Assembly (NCBI RefSeq): GCF_963678635.1
Contig: NC_087065.1
Location: 53,945,858-54,009,857 of the forward strand
Reading direction: 5' to 3'
Source of the DNA: Symsagittifera roscoffensis
Lineage: Eukaryota > Xenacoelomorpha > Acoela > Convolutidae
Length of the DNA: 64,000 nt
A program made the translations under genes and the position numbers. Below the pieces are notes generated by a model. It was not told the DNA's origin, did no database searches, and was given only the letters and a program-made list of their open reading frames with translations. Shown here in pieces: positions 44,990 through 57,349 of the stretch; positions within the stretch are counted from its first letter, which is position 1; each line of letters begins with the position of its first letter.

Positions 44990-46110
44990 CACGATAACAA
45001 CGCTTTATGATCGGTTATGACTTTACCTGGGGTCCGAAACAGATATTTTTGGTAATGTGTTATTGCCAAAATGACGGCTAATAATTCTAATTAGCTTATG
45101 CTGTATTTCGATTCGACCTTTTTTCAAAATCTCGTTTTAAAAATCTCTCGGTTTCCAATTCTCGGCGTGTAATTGTTCCATGGCCGCCCCCAGGCCATTT
45201 TTGATACGCAATATTTTATTGAAAACTCAACTATGCGTATCCCCCCATTCGAACTGTAAATGTTTTTTTTTCATGAGATCTTTTGAAGGTTCCGTAGTAG
45301 CTACTGATTACGAACAAACCGATTAAATTGATTGATTGACCCAATCAATGATCTAACATCAGTTTTGCTATTGGGTTGTTTCATTTTAGCAAAAGATTTA
45401 AATTTTCGCTCAGCTAGGAGTATAGCTTTGTTAGAAAGTTGCAATCCTAAACACTCAATTTTTTTTTGAGAAAAAAAAACTTTCAATCCAATTTGCAGCG
45501 GCATTGTTCTCGTCAAAAACTTTAAACACATTTTTGAACTCCGGTCAGTGGCTTTTTCCGAGCCTCCGGTCGCAAAGATTACATCAATCAGGTACACGTG
45601 CACCCCCCGTATTTTTCCTAGCATCGAGTCCATAACCCTTTGCAATTCATTGGGCATGTTATGTAATTGGTAAAACCCCATTTTGAAGCAATATGTCCCC
45701 GTTGTAGATCCCCCGAAAATACTGAAATTACACTGCCTACTGGTCTCCTCACTTAGTGGCCTCTGCAATTATGGATATTTCAGATCAAAAATTGAGAATA
45801 AAATTGAGTCAGAGATAATACCATTAATTGTCAGCGCAAATTTGTCCACTGGTTATTTCATGTTCGGTATTTGGTACGGATTCCGATATATCTGCCTAAC
45901 TATGAGTTTCAAATTCCATGCCAAATATACAGCTCCGCCGCGTTTACCCGTAACAACCGTGGGTTAGATAAAGCAGTCCGCAGTACACTTTTCCAATTTT
46001 TCAAAATGTTTTTCCTTCAACAGGTTTTCTATAGTAGCTTCAACCTTCGGTAATACGTGGATCGGTACCCGTTTTCTTTTTACTTGAACCAGTTCGTTGA
46101 AGTTTGTCCT
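44990..46110 (-). pseudogene. pol: gypsy reverse transcriptase and RNase H
   Basis: RT motifs on the minus strand: CFIYPTVVTGKRGGAVYLAW (the SPxVxVxKxxGxxRxC block), IYRNPYQIPNM, then in 45768-45301 the tract CNFSIFGGSTTGTYCFKMGF, NMPNELQRVMDSMLGKI and VHVYLIDVIFATG, where YLDD has become YLID. GLQLS and RSLIGSINQFNRFVRN follow. RNase H is readable near 45215-44990: VESKYSISELELLAVILAIT and VITDHKALLS. The altered catalytic aspartate and several stops show it is inactive. Confidence 0.85.
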
Positions 46111-46545
46111 GATTTTGCAACTTTTAACGCGCCTTCTCGTTCGAAGAGTTCTTGAAGGTCTCTCAAAATACGTTTGATGTACTTACGTTGTGCTGGTGAT
46201 CATTGAACCTATAGAGTACTCTCAGCCCCACTAACGTCCTTTACTGGCCATGACACTGACTTCTGTCTCATTTCAATGCCAAGGAGTGGTAAGATATTGT
46301 TTCCGCTTATTTCTTTTTGACTGTAAAAATTGGTACTGATTCTACCGCTAAAAATCTGTCTTTTAGGTCAGCTTGTGTAACTTCCTTTGTGAGATGGAGG
46401 AATCTGGGCTGGTGCAATCTATGTGGAAAACTTTGTTCCATTGACTATTCCACTCCCATAGTTCTGGTTTTTGTTTCCTGCTTAACCTCACACTATGCGA
46501 ATTGCGAAAACTCCAATTTTTTCTTCGTCCTTACCATCGTCGAGT

Positions 46546-47443
46546 CTAGGTATTACGTTTTTGAGTAAAATCATTAGCACCATTGACATGAATTACTCTC
46601 GCTTTCTTGCAATGTTTCGCGAAGTGGACTCGGCCTCCGCAATTATCATAGATAAAATTTTGAGCTGGACTGTTCTTCCGACGGTTGGGTTTCAGCCAAG
46701 TTTCAAAGTTATGGCATTCATCTCCTCGTTGACCCTTGCTTTCTTTCACCGGTTCTCTTTTGATGTAACCAGTTTGCTGATTATTTGTTGAGTTTTGTCT
46801 ACCTTGATTCAACCTGCTCCTAGATGATTTTTGTAGCCCTCGAATAAGTTGTTTGTATAACATATCCTCTCTCTCCCTCACAACCGCAGTGTGTGAAGCA
46901 TCCGCCGGTGTGAGTGTTTCCATACACAATTGCTTTCGAATATCCTCGTTTCTCATAATGAATATCAACACGTCTAGCCCGATGGATTCCTCCTTCTCAC
47001 CAAAGTCACTACCCCGGGACGCCCCAAAAAATTGTTCCAGTCCTTCTGTTTTTTTTTGTTTTCTGCGAAGTTGTATGATAACCTTCGGTTCTCTATAGGA
47101 TGTATCCAACACTAGCTTCCACAGATCGGTGAAATTGATGTCCACAATATTCTGTCTGGGATGTTTCCGATAGAAGCACTTTTGGCCGTGTTTCCCTAGG
47201 TATAGGAACATTTTTGATTTCAGTCTGTTGTCAGTTTCACCCCGGGATCTTCCTTTGAATAGACTTTTCTCCTCGTCTGTTAGACAGTTCTCTTTATCTC
47301 TCTACGCTGTAATAGCTGCATTTTCCCGGTCTTCTCGTGCCACGTTATCTTCAGTTCCTGACAGTTGGATATTTTCTGGGGAAGCATGTTCTGCCAGTGA
47401 CTCCTCTATGTCTATATCCTCTTTTGCTATTACCACCAAATAG
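46546..47443 (-). pseudogene. gag: gypsy gag with zinc knuckle
   Basis: The frame 47211-46546 is open for 221 codons. It includes NFTDLWKLVLDTSYREPKVI, KQKKTEGLEQFFGASRG and GLDVLIFIMRNEDIRKQLCM, all typical of K02A2.6-type gag capsids. It is followed by a Gln/Asn/Arg-rich linker and YDNCGGRVHFAKHCKKAR, a zinc knuckle missing its first cysteine (C-x2-C reduced to D-x-C). Upstream of 47211 the gag N-terminus is in another frame. Confidence 0.8.
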
Positions 47444-47450
47444 AACCGTT

Positions 47451-48057
47451 AGGCCCAAACTTCCTAAGTTAATGGGGATTCCTGTAATGGATTGTTCCAA
47501 ACCAATCTAAGCCGCGATAGCTCGATTCTGTTTGCTACTGCGCCATGTGGAAGTAATCTCGTAGTTACATACTAACGTAACGAATAATAAGACGTAAGAG
47601 AATCAATTTGAATCTATCTTAACACCAATGGCAGTACACGATGCTTACGCTAACTACAGCGATGACCTTAACACAAGTAATTACTTACATAATAACATAA
47701 TTTAAGTACGTCATATATAGTCTCCACTACAGATGTGCCGACAAATTTTATGTTACGAGCATTTGTTTGCAGTTTTTGCCGCAATTTGGTAAGTGGATTC
47801 CACTTGCATTTTAGAACTTGCTTACTGCCCTTGTTTGCGGCTCCAGGTTATTACATAACCAGATCCCAGCTTGACCTCGTAATGCTTTCTTGAATCTGTT
47901 TTGAAAATCTGCTCGTCAAAAAAATCTAGATCCCTTCTTAATCTACATATAGCTAACCATTCATAGCATGCTGTGATATTTGCATGACTACCACTATTTC
48001 ACAAAATACTGAGATATTTTTTTCCTCAGCAAATTTTTTACCATCAGCAAACTCAAT
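47451..48057. other. no supported gene
   Basis: This lies between the gypsy gag and the candidate exon. No LTR-like duplicate of it was found on the other side of the element. Nothing is recognised. Confidence 0.4.
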
Positions 48058-48266
48058 TCAGCTTTCATTTTTTAGCATAGGTTTTAGACTGGATAGGTGG
48101 TCAGTTTTATCCTTCGATTTTTTTAGGAGAATACCTGTTTTCCACCAACTGTAGAGCGACCCGCTGAGACAGATGACAGCGAGGAACATGATGATGGAAA
48201 GGGTCATGTTTATTCCCATGGCAGCAACAATTTCAAGGTCCATGAATTTATAGGTGGATATGCAAT
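48058..48266 (-). CDS. candidate last exon of a membrane-protein gene
   Basis: The minus-strand acceptor gttgctttttctgtttcag is followed by an open frame of about 69 codons to a TAG/TGA-type stop at 48058. After a split codon the peptide reads CISTYKFMDLEIVAAMGINM, then a hydrophobic span (LSIIMFLAVICLSGSLYSWW) and a basic/polar tail (KTGILLKKSKDKTDHLSSLK). This looks like the final transmembrane helix and cytoplasmic tail of a multi-pass protein. The first codon phase (1) equals that of the exon at 33443. It may be the end of a paralogous neighbour whose other exons lie beyond this point. No family is recognised. Confidence 0.45.
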
Positions 48267-50759
48267 CTGAAACAGAAAAAGCAACACACAAAGTAGGATA
48301 CACATTTGCAATTAAAATATGGTTTGAGAGACAGTTTTGCAAATCCGAAGATAGCCAACAGGCTATTTATGAAAGACAAAACTCAAAGCCTTACCTTGTA
48401 TTTCCAGAATAGTCAACATGTATTATAAATGATTATAATTTGATTTCAGAAAGAGAGATTATAATCAATTTTTCATTGATTAAAATCTTTTTTACTTCTC
48501 AGTTTTAGTAACTAAGACTTGAGACTTGTTTGTGAATAATATCATATATATCCCATATTTCTTGAGTTCGATAAAAATTCAATTAATGGTTTCAAATATG
48601 AGTTCGAGCGAAGGGCTATGTTTTCAGCTTCGGATTTAGGGTCAAACACTGCTGCGCTTGTGTTCGACCAAAGGAATTTAATTGGAATACGAGATTGAGT
48701 TCAGTTCGAATATGTGCTGCGGCCCGGATGAGAATAATATGAAAAAAACCAACCGTAAGTTGAGCTGAGATTTCGTTTGTTGAAGGGCAAGTAACATCTT
48801 TCGAACAACGGATATGGTATCGCCAAGTTCATAATGCCAGAACGGAGGTAATTGCCTGTGAACAATGACAGCACAAAATAAAACCAAATTCTCAAAAAAT
48901 CTTTTCACAGCAATTTTGTTTTTTAAAGGATGCTCTGAATTGGCTCTTTGAATCCTAATACTAGATAGCCGAAAACAAGTTTTGCTCTTGAATAGGCGAA
49001 AATTTAGCATAGTTCTCAGGATATAAATGGCAAATACTGATTCATGCGCACTTTACCTCTCGTGCCGAAAATTAGTTGAGGGAAACGAAAAACTTTTGTT
49101 CTGTTAAACATTGGTCGTTAATTTTGTCCAGGTGCTTAAATGATAACTAGATAGGAAAATTTGATCTTAAATTGTTTTAAAATTTTCAAAAAGATCGATT
49201 TAATTTGATTTAAAAACCATTTAATTTCGTAAAATGTACATGGTTAATCGATTTGGTTTGACTTAAAATCGATTTAAAATCAATTTAAATCGACCGCAAA
49301 ACCATTTCTGTCAGTGCGGGTAGGCTTTCAGAAATTTCACGCCAGCTTTTAGCGAAGCTAAGGAACACTGGGGTAGTAGATACCCATTTTGACCGATTTT
49401 ACATTTTTCTCTCCATATAACCACAAAATAAGTTATTTGATTTTTGTTCCTCCAGAAAATGCCACTAAACATTTATTTTGCGTACCAGATAAGGACAAAA
49501 GAATCTATTTCTCCGATACGGCTCCTTGTAAGTATGATTTTCTACTTAAAACAAAGTACTTATCATTGGTTTAAACAAATTAATTACCAGTTTAAAAAAA
49601 TTAATTACAACTTTTTAGCCAATTTTTTTCTAGGTACCAAAACTTTTTTTAGTATGATAAGGCATTGATTATCCATTGTGCATTCATTCTCCATTGTGCA
49701 AAATTTTTAAAGAGTTCATGATCGCAATATTTCTCTTTGTTTTGCTTTTGTTTTAGACTCGATTGCTTGGTTATGCCTCACTATATTGCTTGAAGTTGAA
49801 CTGCAACTAAAAATTATCCGGAAGTTTTCACATCTGGAAGTTTTCACAAAGTTTTCACATATTAGCAAAAACGATTTTTTCGATTGATTTTTAGTCATTT
49901 CATGGTCGCAAACTATCTATATAATGTTAAATTTTTGAAATTTAATTGCTTGTTTATTCTTCTCTTAATTGCTTAGTTTATTTTGAGACCATCAGAAGGT
50001 ACAACAAAATTGAGCAAAAAGAACTTTTTTATGACAGTTTTTATTTTATTCATTCTCATGGTGTTTTTCATGTTTTGACTTTAGAACACAGTAGGAATGC
50101 TCTATTATAAAAACTGTTGTTTGTAGATACTAGTGAGTGTTTAAGCTACTATTTATTGTCTTAGGTTGTTTTGAAGCGGAACATCATCAGTAACTATGAA
50201 AAATTCTAGCAAACAAATCGCTATGCTTTGTTTTTGTTGCTCTTGTTTTCTCAATTTGTATAAGAACTAAAAATCATCAAAAAAGAATAGCAAGAAAGGA
50301 TTTTCCCCGAAGATTTTGAATTGATTCGTGGTTGCAATGAGCCCTGATTGTTGTTCTTGTTTTCAGATATAAAATTCAAAGTAGAATTACATGCTTACAG
50401 TGAGTATTGTTTCTAAATATAATTCCCATGGATTCAAGAAATACAAAAAACGATTTTACTGAAATTAGGTGGCCGAAAAGTAGATTTTTCAGAAGTATAT
50501 GTCAAACAAATTTCTTAGGACTATAAATCTAAACTAATATGCAATTTTGAGATTATATGAGGATAAAAATAAGCTTCGTTGGAATTGTTTTGCTATAAAA
50601 ATGTTGTCAAAATAATCAAGTGCTTTATTGCTACTATAATTATTTTATTCTATAACTAAAATTTCGTTTTTGATGAGCAAGGTGCTTTGAATTGAGCACA
50701 AGCACTCTTAATTACTTTAAATTTGATTAAAAACAAGTTTCGACATTTTTTTGAAAATC
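48267..50759. other. AT-rich stretch, no firm gene
   Basis: A minus-strand frame at about 48855-48700 follows an acceptor-like gttcacag, but no donor is convincing. At 49190-49300 there is a cluster of TTTAAAT/GATTTAAA-like short palindromes (aaaatcgatttaaaatcaat). Nothing else is recognised. Confidence 0.4.
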
Positions 50760-51020
50760 TTGCCTTTTATGAAAAATTGGTTATCATACAATTTTCTTAT
50801 ATGGAAATTGTATGATAACCATTTTTTTCCAAAAAAATAAACGTAGTTATTTTTCATCACCAGACTGTTTTATTTGGTTCAAATAGCCGGAGAAACTAGA
50901 TCGATTCTTTTTTCAATGGTTTTTTGGAATTGTATGAAAATTGTATGATTAGCAATTTTCCATACGTTTGATGTAGGCAATTGTATGATAAAAATTTTCG
51001 GTGTGGGGAAATGTAAGATA
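50760..51020. repeat. inverted repeat and ATTGTATGATAA motif cluster
   Basis: A hairpin at 50779-50820 has 16-bp perfect arms (ggttatcatacaattt and its complement) and a 10-bp loop. Related strings (attgtatgataa, attgtatgatta, aatgtaagataa) recur at about 50930, 50945, 50980 and 51010. It may be a degraded small foldback element. Confidence 0.6.
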
Positions 51021-51639
51021 AGCATTTTCGGTTTATGGAGGTCAACCCGGGAACGTTGTTTTGTTTTGGATACACATAACATTGGTGTTACACGTAATCG
51101 ATTGTAATGACATCATTTTCAAATCAACTCACTTATATTCATATATTTTGGTGCGTTTACTTATATATAGTATATATAGCCTATAGGTACACTCGCAAGA
51201 AGTACACGCGTATAGTTTGTACGTAGTTTCAATGGTAGACCCTGAGTCTGAAAATTGCTCACGGACGGTGTTTGTTCACTCGAAATTATTTAGTCTGTCG
51301 AGTGACGCCTCAGGATCAAAATTTAAATAGAATCAGTTTTACATGCTCTGCTCAGCGAAATTGTAAAATTTTTTACCAAAAACGGCCCTTCATAGTCACC
51401 AAATAATAAAAACCAAAAAGCCCATATTAATGCTACTTGCTAAACACCTATTTAATGAGAAGATGAGAGAAAGGAAAGAAGTTTCAAAATAGGAAAAAGT
51501 GTTAAAACTTCTTATCATTTACAGAAAGATCACAAATTTCATGAACTACTTTTTCATTTTTTTAAGCAATTGTCCTAGTATTCTCTAAAACGGATTTATT
51601 TTTCCGTCTCTAATTTTCCAATTCTATAATTGATTGATT
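51021..51639. other. no supported gene
   Basis: AT-rich. A TATA-rich string (tatatatagtatatatagcc) lies near 51160, but no gene follows on the plus strand that would make it a promoter. Confidence 0.35.
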
Positions 51640-52031
51640 TTTTTTGATAGACGTCCCCTTTTCTGGTTGTTTTGAGTCGTTTGTTTTTTATCCCCAACAA
51701 GCATTTTTTAAGCGCATCTCCTTAAATAGAATAGTTTTCACAGCCAAAAGTCTGTTTTTTAAAACTTTTGCTGGTGTCTTTTTTAACTCATATGTGTGTA
51801 GTTTTTTTGAAGTAAATGCTTTGTTACAATTCGCAGAGTGCCTCTTTCCAAGTTGAAAAGAATTCGCAAAACTCTGTTCTGCGCTTCGTGAACGTTTTTC
51901 AAATAAATTTTTGGCACTCCAAAATGCAATTGATGCATTTCAAATGCCAGTGATGACCAATTATTAACCAAATGATGTTTGTTTTGTTTGTATCTAAGAG
52001 TGCTGTCTAATGTGAGTCTAAGATACTTCAT
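51640..52031 (-). mobile_element. LINE reverse transcriptase tail (fragment)
   Basis: The minus-strand frame 52031-51783 starts KYLRLTLDSTLRYKQNKHHL, the KYLGVTLDxxLxxKxH motif of Jockey/CR1-type RTs, and continues with VHEAQNRVLRILFNL. Downstream on the minus strand the fragments KVLKNRLLAVK fit the C-terminal end. It abuts the BEL pol. Confidence 0.6.
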
Positions 52032-52219
52032 TCAATGCATTTGATCCAAAATTTTGTTACGTGAAGACAAAGACGCCCCCCAAACCTTGGGAACAAGAAC
52101 ACACCTCCTGGACAATGGACATTACCAGAACAACACAAATATTTCTGACTTAAATGGAAGCAACTAAAAAATCTCCTAGTCCTTCAACCTGAACCTTCAA
52201 CCTATACCAAAATTTCACA

Positions 52220-54480
52220 GCAATTTTGAGGATACCATCACAAACGACTTTCATAAAGAACTCATCAAGCGAGTCAAAAGCAATGACAGCGATGAATGTT
52301 GGTACCTGCCTCACCACCCAGTAACAAACACCAACAACAAGCTAATTACGCCGAGTAAAAAGTGCCTTTTAGCATCTACAGAGGCAGCTCCATCAACAGC
52401 AGCCTACTCGCCAGATCTGACCTTCTCTGCAACCTCACTGGAATCGTCATGCGATTTTGCGAGGAGCAAAAAGTCGCTGTTTTAGCAGACAGCGAAGCAA
52501 TCTTTTTGCAGGTATTCGCGACTCCAAACACCAGCCATACCTACGTTTTTTGTAGAAAAACGACAACAGAGCATCATGACATTCAAGCACACGCGAAACA
52601 TCTTTGGAGCCACCGACACTTCCTGCGATGCTGGCTAGGCAACCAGACGACGAGCAAAAGTCATACCTACCTAGTTCCAATCAATGAAAAAAACTCTATT
52701 TGGCCGGGCTTTTACTAAATTGTTTCAGCGACCGACGAAGCCAAGAGAAAAAAATCCACTCTTTAGCAAAAATTTCGTCATATTGGATTAGGTTTGACGA
52801 AATGGACCTCCAACTGTGAACTATTTCTTCAAAGCGTTGAAGAAGAACACCTCAAAGATAAAGACAACCAAAAAACTGACGCCAGTCCCTTAGAAAAACT
52901 TTTTGGGGTCAAATGGAAGCTTGATCAAATCTATTTCTTGCGGAAACCAAGAAACTCTAGACACTTGGGAAAGCAGATATCAGACAACGGAAACTCTTTT
53001 AGTTTGCTTCCTCGCTATTTGACCCACTGAAAATCACCATGCACTTGCCAATTCGTCTTCGACAGAGCCTACATCTTGCCTGGATCTCAGGACCTCTTGC
53101 GACAAATACTTGGGCTTGAAAAATTTTTCCGATCGCAACGACTGGATCGACAAAATTGAAGACTTCAGCAACAACGGGGAACTACCTCAAACGCACATCC
53201 GACAATAAATAAAAGCAACCAAACTGCACGTATTCAGCGACGCCTCAGAACTCTCCTCTGTATCCCTGGCATACCTCAGGATCGCTTACAACCACAAAAC
53301 AAAGCACAGAAAACTTGTTGTCGGAAAAACCCGAAAATCAACTATAAAAAGAATGACTATACCAAACCTAGAACTTCAAGTCGCTCCCAATGGAGCCTAA
53401 GTGTGTGACAGAACAGAACGACATCCCAATCACGACCTTCACACTTTGCACCGTCAGCTTGACAGTTATTCACCGGATCAACTCACCGCCAACTCAGCCC
53501 CAACGGATCTTCAACTCCAACCGTCTTAACCCCATACTGGACCCCACTTCTCGTTTGGACTGAGTTCATTTTCCTGATGGATCAGAGAAACAGCCTTTTC
53601 TACTCTCAACTAGCACTGAATGGCCAATTCCAGCGACCTTGCAGCAACCGACTGCTGTTCCTACGACAGACGACACACCGATGCCGCCATCACCAGCCAC
53701 TGGTTTCAGCCGCTACAGCAACGGGACGAAAGCCCGTAAAGTGACTGCTTAAGTTCTTCTCTTTGTTAGATCCTCAAAAAAAAAGATTTGAGTCTCACTC
53801 TTGCTGCAACACCTAGCAAGTTGGATATGCTTTCATCATCAAGCAGACTGACCGACATGATTTTCTCAGGAAAAACCAGTGCCCGATATAGTGGACACCA
53901 AATCCTGCGCAACGCCGCAGCAAAGCAATCTACAATAGGACTTGTTGATCCTTCGGTCACACAAGCACCTGAACAGGACTACCCGACAGTGCATTTCCTG
54001 TCGCCGAATACGAAAAGAACACTTCAAATTACCGGTCATCAATTAGTATGATTGGCTTCGTTGGACCCTTTGCCACACCCAACATAGGAAAATTTAGCGA
54101 GCGATTTGTTCTCTTCGTACGCCGTTCACTCTGAAATTCGCCACGCTGAGCAGTCAACTTGATTTTCCGGACAAGGGAAAACGTTTCACTGGAACTGACA
54201 ACGAGTTGCAAAAGAGCCTCGCCAAAATACAACGGCTCAAACACTTGAAAGAGCGGTGCCAAACGACAGGAATTACTCAAAAACTTGCTTCGTTTTGGTA
54301 GTTGGTAATAAAGACTAATCAAGCCTTTGAATTACGCATTCTACAAGGTTTTTGAAACTCGAAGACTCACCGATGAAACCTTGTCTACCTTCACCTGCCA
54401 AGTAGAAGCCATAAGGAATTCAAGATCAATAACAATTGTCTCCTCAGACACTACCGATACTGAAGCTTGACGCCTAACCA
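52220..54480 (+). mobile_element. pol: BEL/Pao pol (RT, RNase H, integrase), degenerate
   Basis: The plus strand reads ELIKRVKSNDSDECWYLPHH then PVTNTN (about 52230-52330), the WYLPHHxV motif that opens BEL RTs. Next is GSSINSSLLARSDLLCNLTG with VAVLADSEAIFLQV (52362-52520), then NIFGATDTSCDAGLATRR. RNase H is open at 53224-53402: LHVFSDASELSSVSLAYLRI and IPNLELQVAPNGA. Integrase has IGFVGPFATPNIGKFSERFV (54051) and RRLTDETLSTFTCQVEAIRN with NSRSITIVSSD near 54359-54470. Order and motifs are clear. Stops and frameshifts are many, and no LTR was found on either side. Confidence 0.88.
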
Positions 54481-56346
54481 TATTCTCATAGGAAAACGTT
54501 CAACTAAATTTCTCCTTGTTGGTTTTTACCTCGCACCAGCATTCAGAAATAATCTTGGAAACAAACACAAGCTCTGACCCAGCAATGCTATCGCAAAGAC
54601 TACTTGTCAAAATTAATTACACGAATTAAGCGAATACAACCAACTCAAAACAACAGGGACCAAAGAACTGAAGTTATGACTCCTAGAGTTCTTTGTTCCC
54701 TGGGACGAGTACTCCGTACTTTTCCCTGATCTGACAAAATTGTTCGTTCATGCGATTTTCAGATTAGCCGTAGGCTCCTGACCAGACCGGTCGTTAAACT
54801 TCGGATGAAGATACTTTGACCGACTACGATGACAACTAGGCCATGATACGATCTAGAAACTGCGAAAAATACCTGGACACTATTACGATTGAAACATATC
54901 CTTGCAACCTGCAAATTGGGCCGGTCATGTGCATGCTATAAGCTCATGAAGTAAAAACTCAATAAAAGATAAGTTCCTGGCTTTGAAACAACAAACTTTT
55001 TAGCTTTAAAACTCAAAACTCAATGCAAATAACATGTCTGATTTCAATGACTTGAAATTAAAAGACAAGTATTTCAAATGTCACCTTTCTTTCAAGAATT
55101 TCAACGTGTTTTTTTTCTCTTTCTATAGTAAAATCATAACTGATCTTTTCTAGACAACTTATTTTTCCGTTTCCCCTATTAATTGTATTTTATTGCAGGT
55201 ATGCGCAAAAAAACGGGGACACATTTGTTTAACTCGGAATTGTTATTGTTTTTGACCACAGAAGAACAACTGTGTTCAAAAGAACAATTTTTTCACAAAT
55301 TAATTACATTGGTAACCCGCGATTCGTTTTTGTACTACTGCAAAATTGTCATGGCTAAATCGCCTCGTTGCATTAATTGAGATTATTTTTTCATTTCGAG
55401 ATTCTTTCTAAAAAAAAACGTTTTTCCTTCTTAACTGCAACTCCAGTAGCCCAGTTTTAACCCATTTTGTATCCAGTTTTTGCTTTTTTTTTTGATAATT
55501 TCACTTGAATAAATATCTATCCAGTTGATGAAATCTATCCTCCAATTGATCAATCGGTGGGTTTCTCGTCGCTTGTTCAGTTCTGTGCGCTTTCAGTGAT
55601 ACCTTTTTGAGTTCCTCAATTATCTTCTTATTTGTCTGTTTGTTGTTCGACCTCAAAAACTGAAGGTTTGGTCGGATTCACGTTTCGCACGGAAGCTCTC
55701 GTCGATGCAGCCAGAAAACAGTGTAATTTCATCCGAATCGGGAACCATAACCACTTGTACATTGTGTGAACTGTAAGCGGATTCTGCAACAGGTCGAAAT
55801 CAGATTTGTCGCGGAATCCGCTACATTGTTACGTTTTTTTTTGCTGTTTTCGATTTGACAATTGAAAAGATTGTGCCTGAAAATTGATATAAACGAAGTA
55901 ACTTTGTAATTCATCGGGTCATGGTAATTTCTTTTTTTTTCAACTAAAGGTGTAAGCATAGGCCATGTAGCCTATGAAAATAGCCGCATAGGCATTCTGA
56001 CTTCGAGTGATATGCTGAAATTACTTACGAATTCTACGTATTAAATGCCGGTGACAATTGGTCAAATGACATGGCGGACACTCTAAAGCTGATCATACAA
56101 CATTTCCAGCAGAATCGGTCCCAAAATTGAAGTGGCATCAGAAACGAACGCACAGAAAATTTAAAGACATCTCCCAAATACATTTAGTCACATTGCATTG
56201 AATTGGCGGGAAAACGTTATTTCCGATATCAAGAACCAGGTGTGAATGCAAAAATCACAGACACCGCCTTTCAATCGAGAGATCATTCGAGTCTGCATTA
56301 CGACGCGACAAAAGTAACGAAGTGTAAAGCGTTAAGTTTCTATAAA
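54481..56346. other. no firm gene; one small ORF
   Basis: The first part may be the decayed C-terminal end and 3' region of the BEL element. A plus-strand ORF of about 60 codons follows an acceptor-like tattttattgcag at 55198 (MRKKTGTHLFNSELLLFLTT) and ends at 55380. Composition is unremarkable and no match is known. The remainder is featureless. Confidence 0.4.
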
Positions 56347-56576
56347 TGTTAAGTTTCGGAGATTATAGAGAAATCGTCTCCTACTTTTTGGTTCAAAATA
56401 AGAACATGATTGGATATCGCGCGATGTCACGCGAGATCGCGCGATGTTATATCACGAGATCAGATCTCAACAGCCGGTTAACTTTCCATAAATATAGAAG
56501 TTGATTTACTACTCTTTTATCGGCCTCTAATTAAACTGTTGATTATACCTAGTTTGTTTTGCCGTCAACCTGTGAA
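56347..56576 (+). repeat. copia 5' LTR
   Basis: Begins TGTTAAGTTT and ends near AACCTGTGAA. It aligns along its whole length with 59520-59759. Its middle contains CpG-rich dyads (tatcgcgcgatgtcac and gatcgcgcgatgtta), which in the 3' LTR are partly decayed at CpG sites. Confidence 0.85.
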
Positions 56577-56866
56577 AGTTTATGCGCGCAGCTGCTAAAA
56601 TACGTGTCAGAAGTCAAGATTAATTAACTTAACAAAAAAATTGAGAGAGCAAGCTGTAAATTGTTGACACAGTTAGTCACAAAAAAACACAACCGAGGAA
56701 AAAGTCACAAAAAAGATAGTGAACTGGCAGATAGACAACAGGGCAATACAAAAAGAGACATTGAAACAAGGCATTGTGAAATTTCAGTAATCAGTGAAGT
56801 CTGGAGTCACAAGGAAAGCTGAAAGAAGTACACGAGAGAAAGAGATACACACACAGCGAGAGAGAA

Positions 56867-56868
<2 letters not shown>

Positions 56869-56929
<61 letters not shown>
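56869..56929. repeat. (AT)n microsatellite, about 60 bp
   Basis: Uninterrupted AT dinucleotide run, preceded by an AG-rich stretch. The left breakpoint of the 3665-bp tandem duplication (56926) falls at its right end, which suggests the microsatellite helped the rearrangement. Confidence 0.95.
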
Positions 56930-56931
<2 letters not shown>

Positions 56932-57349
56932 TATATAGAAACAGTGATAGATAGAAACTGAACTGATAAACTGTTCAATTTGATAAATTCAATTGATGTG
57001 GTGTTTTATATAATTTTGTAGATAATTGTTGTTGCTTGGGGGATCGTAATCCGTCGCTGCGAGATCCACAAAAAAAACTCCAAAATTTCCATTTTGCAAA
57101 ATTATATTGCTATGTTTGAAGTCTTTGAAGTAACCTTAGCTTTGCTAAATCGCTGATGTGTTATTCAGTGCGCTTACCGTTAGATTTTGGATCAGACTTA
57201 GGTAATGAGATACATGATTACTTATATTATGCGCTGCGATATATTTGCTGATATAATAGAGACTGAATTTTTGTCATTGAAAAGTACGTGGAGCATGAGG
57301 TATTTGTTCAGAGCAATACGGTTTAGGTGAGAAATTTTTAAGTCAGAGA

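Larger units (their letters stand above)
43886..47450 (-). mobile_element. Ty3/gypsy element of K02A2.6 type, degenerate
   Basis: The minus strand carries gag with zinc knuckle (47443-46546), RT (about 46110-45301), RNase H (about 45215-44990) and integrase (about 44400-43900) in canonical order. The domains look like the widespread animal K02A2.6-like gypsy group. LTRs could not be defined. Numerous frameshifts are present. It is unrelated in sequence to the large gypsy element at 2.7-25.8 kb and is GC-richer. Confidence 0.8.

Noticed and set aside
48678-48855. Possible minus-strand exon after an acceptor-like gttcacag
   Set aside because: Two frames are open equally and no credible donor ends it.
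55183-55380. Small plus-strand ORF after an acceptor-like tattttattgcag
   Set aside because: Only ~60 codons, nothing recognised, and no partner exon.
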